The notes under the pieces: generated by a model | What the model was told of the DNA's origin: nothing | The model's database searches: none | What the model saw: the letters and a program-made list of their open reading frames with translations, nothing else | Part shown: in pieces, positions 1 through 12,900 of the stretch | How the letters are laid out: each line of letters starts with the position of its first letter | Numbering within the stretch: the stretch's first letter is position 1 | Assembly (NCBI GenBank): GCA_032622095.1 | Contig: CP136066.1 | Span: 102,443,319 to 102,507,318 of the forward strand | DNA from: Siphonodentalium dalli | Lineage: Eukaryota; Mollusca; Scaphopoda; Gadilida; Siphonodentaliidae | Direction of reading: 5' to 3' | DNA length: 64,000 bases | Program-made: the position numbers and the translations under genes

Positions 1-978
1 AGACTACTGCTGTTATCAAACTTCAAATTCAATTTTCCGTGGCATGATTTAATGTTTGATATTATAGCATCAAATTGCAGAAGGCCATTTCATCAGGCAG
101 ATCCACGTCAAATTCATATAGTATCCCATCTGTATTTCCCAATTCAAAAAGTGATTTTAATGATATAATTGTACACTTTTCCTCTGATCACTTTCATTTT
201 GTTAACGTTCAGATTACGTGAGCAGCCTTGAACTTCTTTTATCGTTTCTTAGGCAAAATCGGCTAACAAATCATTCGAACTGGATACTCATCAAATGGAA
301 ATTCTGAATTTTTCTTTTGTGTTGCATATGTGGGTGTATAAAATTGTACGTGGCCAAACAACATACTTGGCATAATTTCACTTCATAATAATGCTCGATG
401 AACTTTAAGCTCTAAAGATTTAAAAAGTACCACTTTTTTATGTAATTATATATTCAAATTGTGCAGGTTACTAGGGACAACGTCAACTGACATAAATTAT
501 ATCTTGCTTTTTGGACCATATTCGTGTCCCCAACTCATTGCTATTGAAACAAATATTAAAAACAGGAAATGTTTTTTTTTGGGTTCCGAAATATCTACTG
601 ATATAAACTATTAGGACATAGAAAGTTTTTAAAAAGTATCAAAAAACCAAAAGAAATATTTTGTTTTCTCTTCTGCTCTCAGGTTTGCTCACTCATAAAT
701 GCATAGACACCATCAAAGAAACAAAGGAAACCCTCTGGAAAATGACACTTTTCCTATGAAAATGATAAGTTTTGTGTGATGGATAAATAAAATATGAGCC
801 TTGCCCAATAGATCCACAAATCACCCCCACGGACATAAACAGTTTAAGCGATGGCACTAGCTACATATTCTATACATAAACAATGTGCTAGCTAGATGCC
901 CATACCTTCTCTTTCAGAAAATATGTCTACAATTTGCTCTACTATTGTAGGAAGCTATCAGGCGCTTGGAGCTTACAG
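1..978. other. AP4M1 intron sequence, no feature seen
   Basis: A/T-rich sequence upstream of the first AP4M1 exon in the window. I looked on the + strand for a preceding exon ending with a one-base overhang and found none, so the upstream exons probably lie outside the window. Confidence 0.5.
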
Positions 979-3900
979 GTCAATTAAACATCAAAAACCA
1001 CTTACCTGGCCATCCTCAGGTCAAACTGTCGCTTCCTGAAGACCTGACCTTCAATTCTGGTACAGAAACCAAAGGTTGGTGACAATCATTCTTTTAAAAC
1101 TGACTCTGGTTTCTCTTCAATAAGATGCATGTATTTGTTTCTGTTAGAAATACCGGCTAAATTTTGAAGCTAAAGCTAATTATATATAAATATAAATTTT
1201 GCAGAAAAACAATCATGACATTCTGGGTAATTTTCAGTAAGTTATGCAGAAAAAATACCATGTTTTTGGTAAATTGCGGGGGAAAAATAATTACCGGTAT
1301 GTTTTTGGTAAATTGTGAAAATATCGGACATGAAGAATGTGAAAAATTATGTTTTGACGATTCTGCTTGTGTCTACTTAATCAAAGAATTGTGATGAAGA
1401 GGAGAATATCTTAGTACAATTTCAGATAATAAATGGTATACATCAACTTGGACCATTCTAAGAAATTAACCATAAGTCATTTGTTGAACTTATTACCTGA
1501 ACATTTCCCGCTAATGAATATGAATCCTTCAGCACTTGTATTATCTTTTTGTCTGACTGTTGTCTACTAAGTCATTCTGAACACCCCTCCAAATGAATAA
1601 TAGACCATTCTAATGTATACCTTTATAACTGGATGGGAGAATCCATTTAGTATACACAGGGTTAATTTTTACATCCTAATGAATGTTGAATGGATTATTG
1701 CCACAAGATGCCAAGTTGCACCCAAAAAAAAAGCTGTCCCAACAAATGAATGGGAATCTATAGTGTGTTTTAACCCTTCCATGATTAGAGCTTGCAGAAG
1801 TTTTTGAAAACCCTGTGCCAATGCATTCTGTTATATATGCGAGTCTCCCATATATAAGAGAATACATTGGCCTAACAATATTTCCCTTGTAATCCAGTGC
1901 TTTCTCTTATATATGCGAGGCCCCCTGTGGAGACTCATATATATAAGAGAATGCACTGGCACAGGATCTTTTATGCTGCACCAATGAAGCTCCCGTCATG
2001 AAAGGGTTAATCCCTGTTGTGGTTTTTATCATTCACAGCTTTCAGAAGCAATGTTCATCTTGAGGACTGCAAGTTCCACAAACTTGTCAATTTAGACAGA
2101 CTACAGTCTAATAAAACCATTTCGTTCAGTCCACCACCAGGGGAGGTAAGGTTATTCTGATAATACATATTTAACCCTTTCATGACGAGAGCTGCGATGG
2201 CGCAACATTAAAGACCCTGTGCCAATGCATTCTCTTATATATGCGAGTCAACCATAGGTCGCCTCATATTTTTAGAGATTGCATTGGCCTAACAATTTTT
2301 TATCATTTTTTATAAATTTTTCTTACATTCTTTAACAATTGTTATCAATTTTTATCATTTTTTCTAACATTCTTTATAATTTTTTATCATTATTTCTTAC
2401 ATTCTTTAACATTTTGTTATCATTTTTTAAATTTTTCTTACATTATAAAAAATAATATAAAATTTGTTAGGCCAATGCATTCTCTTATATATGCGAGGTG
2501 CCCTATGGGCGACTCGCATATATAAGAGAATGCATTGGCACAGGATTTTTGCAAAATTTCAGGGAGCTCCAGTCATGAAAGGGTTAATTACCAACTGGCA
2601 AGACATGGAAGACAGCGGGCTTCCTGTTGGACAGCAGCTGTTTCTATTTTTTTAAGCGAGCTATCTGTGTGTGGATGTCAAACATTTGTCTTTTTAATTC
2701 AAATATTGTGATAGTAAAGTCTTGATCACACACACACACTGTTATTCGTTTAGCTGACTGGATATCTGTTTAGCATAATACAGATTAAGTTTCGATTGAG
2801 ACTTTAGAGGGAGAAATGATACGATACATGTCAAAGCTTTATCATAATGCTATAGTTTTCACACACTTTCCCTGCTCGTTTCCACTGAAGTAAACCTTTA
2901 CTTGATTAACCTACTGTTGTATTAGCAATACACAATTTCCTGGAATGGGGCATTTTACTTCAAATCTCTGCTGAGTAATTATCATTGGCATAGCCCCATC
3001 AAGCATTTTTTAATTTCAACAGAAATTGTAGGTACGTCTGGTACTTAAAAGTGATTGAATTTTACTTCACTTCTCCAGGCCTGGAAACCCTTTAAAAAAC
3101 AGGGGTTTTGAGTAGGGTTCTTAAAAGTACGTGAATAATAGAATTCGGAAGTTCATTAGTTCCAAAATTGTTGTTTATAATTGAAACTAACAGTTTGTAT
3201 GAAAATGCCCTTTTTACAGTTAATTAATAATTGTTGTGTTAATTAAAAATATGCACGATGAAATAAATGAAACTCTGATGTAAAAAAAAAGTGGAAATGT
3301 ATGACTACAGCAATTTTATTACAGTCCTTCGAATTTGGAAAAAGTGGGTGCGCGATATATCGCTCGGAGCTTTTGGGATTTGCGCGCGCGTTTTTTGAGG
3401 GAGCACAATTCAAATTAACATCGATGAAATGATTACTGAATAAAGACAAACACAAGTATATTGATACACACGTATAATTCCAAGTGTGGCAACAGAAACA
3501 GAAATAAAAACATATGTTTATATTGTACAATAGTCCACATGATAATAACATCAACAATTTGGCAATCCCGGTGAATCTGATCACGGTAATTAGTCGACTT
3601 CCTCGTCTGAGAGCGCATGCTCATCAGACTCGATTAAAGCTTCAAACTCGGAAGTGGAATCCGATTCGTTACCGCAGCAGATTCACCGGAATCAGATTGC
3701 CAGGGAGCAAATTATACTGCTGAAGGCAGGAGCTGGTGTTAGTACGAAAGGATGATACAGTTAAACCCTAATCTAGTAATCAAATGAATCGGCGAATCCC
3801 GCATGCCGAAACATCAAACGAGGCCGCCAAAGAATTTACACGCCTTTTGCGGGAATTCGCACGTGCAGCAGTTGTGACGAGGTGTCACCCCAATCATTGA

Positions 3901-6900
3901 GTGCGAAAGACGCCGCTTTGATCTTTGTTACCATGTTCGTAATCAACGTCATCACTGCTGAGAAAGATACATGGTGAATAATCTTGTCGGCGTTTAACCA
4001 TTGGTGTGTTGTTTGTTAAAATCTCGTTCACTGGTTGCAAATTCTGAGGCTCGCATTTGAAATTTTCGGCGTGCGCATTTAATAACTCGCTGGTTTTTAG
4101 ATCAGCGCGCGCCTCAAAATCGAAGGACTGTTATTAGCCTGATCTGTGTTGTAAGTTTTGTTCAGTGAGATCCTTATAAAGTCCTGGAAAAGTCCTTGAG
4201 TTTGATCATGATTAACTGGTTTAATTTAACCCTTTCATGATGGCTGGTGCACATTACAGATCATGTGCCTGTGCATTCTCTTATATATATGCGAGTCTAC
4301 CATAAGGAGACTCGCATATACAAATGTATAAGAGAATGCACTGGCTTACAAGGTCAAGGTAAATATTGTTAGGCAATGTATTCTCTTATATATGTGAGGC
4401 TCCCTTTGGGAGACTCGCATATATAAGAGAATGCATTGGCACAGGGTTTTCGCCATATTTCAGGGAGCTCCAGTCATGGAAGGGTTATTAAAGTGTATGA
4501 ATCCTGTTTTAGGTTATTCTATGAACTTTCTTATCTGTAGATGACGTTGTTGAACTACAGTCTGTCTGGTGAAGTCTGTGCGAAGCTACCTGTTGTCCTA
4601 AACACATTCATTGAAGACATAAAGGGAAGCAGGTAAGTAATGGATCTGCTCTAACTGGGAGAAATAGACATATCTTGTTTCAACCTCCAACATACATAAA
4701 GGTATCTTGGAAGGAATATCAAAACTTAACTCGCAGAATATTTATGCCCAGAGATGTCAATATTACTCCGAAATGGTGCTTTCTTATGATATGCTGTGCC
4801 ACATTCATACAAATATGACTGCATGGTTGAGAAGACCCCTTTGATACCAAGGTTATAATTTATGTGTTTCTGTGGAAATTAGCCCTTTTGTCATTTGGAA
4901 CAACATTTATTTCATTTTACAGTTGGCTGGTGGAACAATAGTCACTTACAATGGTGCTATGGTAATATCATGTTACCGTTTATATAACGTCATAAAATCG
5001 TCGCCTAAAATGAAATTAAAGAACACACATTTTAATGACATTTCAACAAAATTCAAAATGACATCATCTAATTCAGAAATATCACTATGGTTCACAAGCA
5101 ATAATACAATATTTTTTTGTGTACCTTAAGTTTTCAGCTGTCGCGAATAATACTGATTATCGAATACAATAGCCAGGACAATGGCAGTGATATGTTCTGG
5201 GAATATTGGAATAGGAAGTGTGTGTCCGCTCTGAGACTTAGGCCTATCGGTAGGGTGTATGTTTGCTCAAAGGCTATCGGATTGGGTTAGTTGATTGATA
5301 ACGGGTGTAGACATACTGTAATTCTGAAACTATCATCAGAGGGAATTTAACTGCCCTGAAGTAATAAATTTTATTATTTACATTGATTCATGCTTGATAA
5401 TAATGCGTTTGTTTGATTAATTTGTAATAATATTCAGTTGATTTACAAAATATGTTCACACATGAATTTGGTGTCATATATGATGTACCGCCAAAGGGTC
5501 AAAGCATTTCTCGTATTTAAGGACCTGTTTTATGACCCTGGAACTCGGCAGGAATGTGACCAAAATGAGGCTCACTAAATATAATTTGAGGCCCTGAACC
5601 GCCACAAGGCTTTAACTCTTTCTTGACAGGAGCTGTCCTAGTGCAACGTTAAAGATCATGTACCAGTGCATTATCTTATATATTCGGGTCTCCCACAGGG
5701 AGCTCCGAATATTTAAAAAATGCACTGGCTTAAAGGTCAAGGTAAATATTCTTAGGCCAATGTATTCTCTTTTATATGCAAGGCTCCCTATATTATTCTC
5801 TTTTATATGCAAGGCTCCCTGTATATATAAGAATGCATTGTCACAGTGACAAAAATTTCAGGAAACTCCAGTCATGGAAGGGTTAATAAACCAATATATC
5901 TCTTTCAGAATACAATTACATTTAATTATTTGTTATTTTCATAGATTTAATTTAGTTTCCGAAAACATATTGTCTGCTCAAATGCATGTCTGTTACTTAT
6001 GAATTACTACTGAGTCTTCATGATTTCCATATTTGATGAAATGAGATTTCTTTAGCAACAAAAAATAAATATTTATTATGAAGAATTGTTGGCCGGGGTT
6101 TCTCAGTTTAAAAAAATTTCTCTGTTTTTGTCAAATTTTAGAGATTTGATGTTTGTTATGAAGTTAAGAACAACCTTCTCTGCACAGAAACAAGCTGCAT
6201 ATATAACAGTATCAGCATGTGTACCTCAGTCAGTTACAAGGTATTTCTTAGCATACATATACTCCAGCATCAGATCAAAGTCTGGGATTTAATCACGGGG
6301 TTTCATAATATGATATGACATTGTATTATCGATAAGATAGCCGTTGTATTATCGCGAGAAGGATATATATTCACAAGCTGTATGTGTATGTAGTTTCTCT
6401 CTAAACAGCAGTTATATATCACATCCTCTTATCATTGAAAGTAAACACTTTTTAACTGAACAGTCATTATGTGTTTGTCATTTATATAATTAAAATAGGT
6501 TGCAGCCATTAGAACTATCCAACGCCTATATTAGGAACATGCCAACATCTGTCATATAGGATACCATTTCACATCAGATTATTCTCCACAATAACGAATA
6601 AGTTCAACAAACGACCATATGTCTTATCTGATTATCTAAACATTTCCCGCCTGGCTTTCGATGAATGCATGGTTGTTTATGCAGTACGAAAGTGTTCCCT
6701 CAGAATACTCTGCACATAGGGCTTCACGGTTTTTCGGTATTTAGTCATACCGCGGTTTTGTTTTTAATACCGTGTAGTCGGTATTGGATTTCTTGAATAG
6801 TCGGTATACCGCCGCACACTATATTTTCTTCTTTTAGTCGGTATTACGACAGCAAATGTCAATAAAATACATATTCTGAGGCACTAAAGCATGCCTGTAA

Positions 6901-9900
6901 GTAATGAACGAGAATGAGAACTAGCGAGACGAAACGAGAACCACCGAGACGAGACGATAACGAGCCAGTCGCCCAAAGCGTAACTGCAGCAAAGTGCGAA
7001 AATCAATTATCACAAAGGCAGTGCCAAGACGTTGTACGCTGATGGATGTGTGTTTATAGTCGTCTCATATGCAGTTCAAATTAGTGTACACAAAGCAATA
7101 ATTAGACTAGGTCGCCATCCATACAATTATGAAATGTAAACTATACTCTCACAATTGTTTTCGTGCTAATGTTTATCCAATATCGAGACACCACGGATAA
7201 ATACGTATTGCTTGGAGACCTTTTTAGCTCACCTGAGACGAAGTCTCCGGTGGAGCTATAGTCATCACTCCTCGTCCGTCGTCCGTCCGTCCGTCCGTCC
7301 GTCCATCCGTCCGTCAACAATTCTTTGAACATCTTCTCCTCTGATTCCATTGGACGGAATGGGTTCATATTTGGTGTGGATGTTCCCTAGGTGACTCCCA
7401 TTCAGATTTGTTCAAATGAGGTCACTGGGTCAAATAGTTGCAAAGCCAGGGCCATAACTCTTTCCCTCCATAGTATTTCTTAAAACAACTTCTTGTTTAG
7501 AACCATTGGTCCGATTTAGCTTATATTTGGTATGAAGGGTTCTTGAATGACTAGGGTTCAGATTTGTTCAAATGAGGTCACCAGGTTGATTAGTTGAGAA
7601 ACCAGGGCCATAACTCTATTCCTCATAGTAATTCTTAGAATGACATCTTCTCAAGAAAGATTGGGCCGATTTAGCTTATATTTGGTACGGAGGGACCTAA
7701 TGGGTGAATGGAGTTTTTTCAAATTAGGTCACTGGGTCAAATAGGGGCAGAGCCAGGGACATAACTCTAAATACAAAAAAATACATTTTTGCATTTTGAT
7801 CTTTGATTTTTGTTTAGACACATCACAGCTACCCACCCCCCCCCCCCACCTCCTGTCCCTGCCACACCATGCTGTACCATACCATATTATCTCTGCCTAC
7901 TTCACCCCATTAAAATCCTTGTTTTGATCACAGCTGTAGGAGTAACACAATACATTGGTATTGCTCTGCAAAATTTTTGTGCCATCATTAATTATCTCCA
8001 TGTCAACAGGTCTCCCAGACATTCTGGTAGCTGATAGTGGCTTTATGAATGGAATTTTATCTCATGTTTATCTCAGATACAAATCACCTGTTTGACAGAT
8101 AAAGTTTATTTTTACTATTAATATTAACCATTTCATGACCAGAGTTGTGCTGGTGAGAGCAATGAAGACCCTGTGCTTGTGCATTCTCTTATATATAAAA
8201 GAGAATGCACTGGCTTTCAAGGTCATGGAAATTTTGTTAAGCCAATATAGTCAGGCATTCAAATAAATCATGTATGTCATATTCTTGCAGGGATGTCCCT
8301 ACTGTGTTGGGGGGGGGCGGGGTGATTTACAGATTTGTTCAATGAAATGTAATTTTTGAGCTCACATCTTCTCATATTTGGTGTGGATGTTCCCTAGGTG
8401 ACTCACATTCAGATTTGTTCAAATGAGGTCACTCTGCCAAATGGTTATGAAGGCAGGGCCATAACTCTTGCCCTCCATAGTAATTCTTAAAAACTACTTC
8501 TGCTGTACCATCAGGTTGAATGGGTTCATATTTGGTATGAAGGGTCCTTGGGTGACCCGGAGTTCAGATTTTTTTCAAATGGGGTCATTTGTTTTAAATG
8601 GGGTCACCTGGTCAACTAGGGGCCAAGCAAAGGACAGTTTTCCTCTTAATATGCTTCCTTCAGACGGACCATCAGGTCTATTTTACTGATATTTAGTATG
8701 AAGGGTTCTTTGGTGTCTGGGATTCAAATTTATTCAGATGGGGTCACCAGATTAAATAGAGTGGGACCAGGGACATAACTGTATGTCTCTTTAGTAATAC
8801 TTAATTTACTGTTTTGTTTCAATAATATGCTTTGTTATGAAATAAAAATTGTGAACTAATTACTTGTTTGTTTTTTTGTTTTTTGCATAAGCGACTTCAG
8901 TAGAACCCCACATATTGTTAAGATCACACGCGACATGAATTGCGTTGTCTTCTTTTCGCGTGCCCGCGTGACACTGCATTCACACGTGAATATTGAATTC
9001 CATACTGCATGTAGGGTCTAAACTAGCAAAATGTTTGGACATTATTCTTGACGGTATTTAGTCATACCGCGGTATTGATTTTAATACCATAGTCGGTATT
9101 GTGAAGGTGGATACCGTGCAGCCCTACCTGCACATAATGTTGCTGAAGTGAACGGCCAGTTCATTTCAAAGTTTATGATAAATAGGCGACCTTGATTTTT
9201 CCGTTTATCTCGATAACGGTCCAATAAATAAAAATATATGTTGATATGATATCGATAAACCATGATGCCCTAATTCATCATTTAGAATGCATTACTACAA
9301 CACCCCCATCAGAACATAATATCCAGCTTAACCCTTTCAGTGCCAAGTCCGATTTTTGTATCAACCCATATTTCCATCAATGTATCACATTATTATAATC
9401 AATAAATTTGAAAAATGATCAAGGAAATATGGGTTGATACAAAAATTGGACTTGGCACTGAAAGAGTTAAGCACCACCTGACCGAAATACATGAAATTTT
9501 GCGAAAACCCTGTGCCATTGGCATAACAATATATACCTTGACCTTGTAAGCCAGTGCATTCTCTGATATATGTGAGGCTCCCTATGTGAGACTCGCATAT
9601 ATAAGGGAATGCACTGGCACATGATCTTTAATGCTGCACCAGCACAACTCCTGTCATGAAAGGGTTAAGAAAGTATATTAACCATATTTGATACATTTCC
9701 AATTTTACCACTTTTGAGTTCTAGTCCTTGGCTTCTTCTTGCAAAAGGTGTTATCTTTGTAGATTTTGCTGAGTTATCTATTGTGGAAACGTCAACATAT
9801 GAGATAACCGTCTGCACTTCTACTTATATTTTATTCATTAGTTCCCCTGGATATGTACAGCGATGGAAATTTTGTAGATTCCTCTATGTTTTACATATCT

Positions 9901-12900
9901 TAAAAATAGCATAATCTGAATTAACGCTCCTAAATCTGCCTAAATTACTATTTCTTTGGCTTTGGGGTAAAAGATATTTGATCAAGTCGAGGAACCCACC
10001 CATCAAATCTCAGAGTTATCAGATATCAATTTTTGAAATATGTTAGTTCTCTCCACCTGGAATATTTGGCAGCTATCAAATATTCGATGAGCTGACCGAC
10101 ATAATCTTGATATCAAATGCATTGAACAAAATGTTGATATATAACACGTTTTGGAAAATTTTATACTAGAGTTGACAGTGCAGGTTAGCATTATTTTTTG
10201 GTGATTAAGCGATTCTGATTACTACAGCATGTTTTGAAGAAATGGTGTTGTTGTTGGAATATGATGATATGGGGACCATCGAATCAAATTTTGTACCTTA
10301 AAAATGAGATCTAAGCTTCTAAGGACTGGAAGAATAAACATATTTACAGAGTGTGACAACTATCTCAGATGTTGACATTTCAATAATAGATAACTGTGCA
10401 AGATAATGCCTTTCACCTTACTATTCATGTTCTCTGGGAAGAAAAAATGTCTGACAACTAAAACAAATTGTTTTTGTTTAACCCATTCATGACAGGAGCT
10501 GCGCTGGTGCAGCACTAAAGATCCTGTGCCAGTGCAATCTCTTATATATGCGAGTCTCGGAGCCTCGCATGCACTGGCTTACAAGGTCAAGGTAAATATT
10601 GTTATGCCAGTGTATTCTCTTTTATATGCGAAGCCCCCTATGGGAGACTTGTATATATACAGGAGAGTGCATTGGCACAGGGTTTTTGCAAAATTTCAGG
10701 AAGCTCCAGTCATGGAATGGTTAACTTAACTTTTTCACAGTATTGTAACATAATTTTTGACACTTTTTCACAGTATTGTAACATAATTTTTGACACTTTT
10801 TCACAGTATGTCACAGCATTTGAGCGGTGACAACCAGACATCACAGTTGAGTACAGGTGAGAGGAGAATCTACTGGAAACTAACCAAATGTCCAGGCGAA
10901 GCTGACTTCAGAGCACAATTTAGGGTAAGCATGGTTAGGCCAAACAAAAAGGGTTTTGGTTTTCGGGCAATTTTTACCTTCCTCTGTCTAGTAATAACCA
11001 GAAATGTGGAGGGAACTCATTTAATCTTATATAAAAATGACATTATGCTACCAGTATTTGACTGGGATTACCTAGCATTATATAATTCCCCAGAATAAGC
11101 ATCCAACAGAGGCCCCTCCGTGTTACTATACACAGGAGTTTGATTATCAAAATGGAGATTTACGTTTTTGTATATAAAATGGCACTGCTTTAGCCCGAGT
11201 TTCTCTGACTTGCAAATGCTATACTTCTTGGTGATTGAAGATGGCACAATTCACATAAAATATCTTGGCTGTGCATTAATTGTTGCATATACATAATGGT
11301 TATCCTGAATTAATGTTATATCACTCCAACTGCACTGTGCTGACTCAAAATAGGCATGGACCCAGTAATAATGAATGTTTATTGATCTACAGTCTAAAGT
11401 CAGAGGAACTCAAACTAAAACAGTGCCATTTTATATACCGAAAAGTAAATCTCCATTTTGATAATCGTACTCCTGTGTAGTCTCATGGAGGAGCCTCGTT
11501 GGCTATCACCATTCAGCCTCATTGGCAAATCGCTACACCACCCTTCACGTTTATCTCCGCCAGATGCTTATTCTGGGGAATTTTGGGCTAAAATTTATGG
11601 GGTGGCTGGGGTAATATTTGGCTTCAAGTACATTCAATGGTAAATAGCGAGTAGTGCATTTTTCCAAACAAAATAATGGATGTTTTGTACCGGTATTTTC
11701 GTCATGGGTGACCATTTTCTGACACACCTACAGCATTATATATCGTTTTCTTTGTTGTTCCTCCACTCAATGCATGCTGGACAATAACCATATTACTGGG
11801 GAAACCTAAAACAGTTAATACATACCTCTCCATTTGTCCGGAATCTTTGGTTCAGTGCGGTGTTCTAAATTCCTGTCTACAAAAATGACTCAAAAACTTG
11901 GAGTGCCTCGTTGGCTGCTACGGCCTACGATCCATTCCCCCGTGTGGTCTACACAAAAATGGATGCAAGTTGGGGTTAGCGCGCAACATCATATGACATA
12001 ATTTTTACCAACCAACATCGTGCATTCATGTTCCACAACACGAATGCAGGTGTGAGTGTAAATATTAAGAAATATATTACCTACATTATTATTTCAATGT
12101 TATAAGTTCCTAGTCGAAACTTAAAAAAGTTCCCAGGCTTTTGGCAAGTTATTTGAGTGAATATAAAACCAGAGCATCGGTATTTCATGTATTTATCTAC
12201 CAATCAATCTTATCCCTCCTTCAAAATAATGTAGACGTAATTGTTGAGGACATTAAAATGAGCCATATCCGTTTAAGTAATCTGCATGGGCCGATGTAGA
12301 GCCACATATTATGATTGTCATCTGATGAGTTCATTTGGCCAATAATAGGCTTTGTACTTTAAAAATGGTCGTAAATACTTGAACTTAGGAATTTAAAGAT
12401 GCATAATCCGAAATAACGCTCCCAAAAATATATAAAACTAGCTGGTGGACCCGACTTCGTCCGGCTGTTTCCCCTCTGCTTTTCGGCGAATTGCGCGATT
12501 TGACCTTGAATTGTCCATTTTGAAGGTCAAGGTCAGGTGGGGTCACGATTTGACCCGTCCAAAACACTGCCCGGACAAAAGTACCCGACAAAAGTACCCG
12601 TCGAAATCCATCCGGTTTAAACCAGTTTTCAACTTTTCGCCAGAATTCAGACAAACGCTCTTATTGCTACCATATCAGGAAAAAATACCCACGGAGCGCT
12701 CTTTTCTATTCCATGTCGCGCAAATGGACTCTATGTATCAAATTTCATCGAAATCCCATCAAAATTCGTGATTTGACCTTGAATTGACCCGATTTCAAGG
12801 TCAAGGTCACGTCGCACGGGCAAACGAATAGGCTTACGACACTCCCCATATGAAAGTATCCCTAGACACTAATTTTCATCGAAATCCCGTGATACTCGGC

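Noticed and set aside
2700-2740. CA and other short microsatellites across the window
   Set aside because: Ordinary short tandem repeats without special context.
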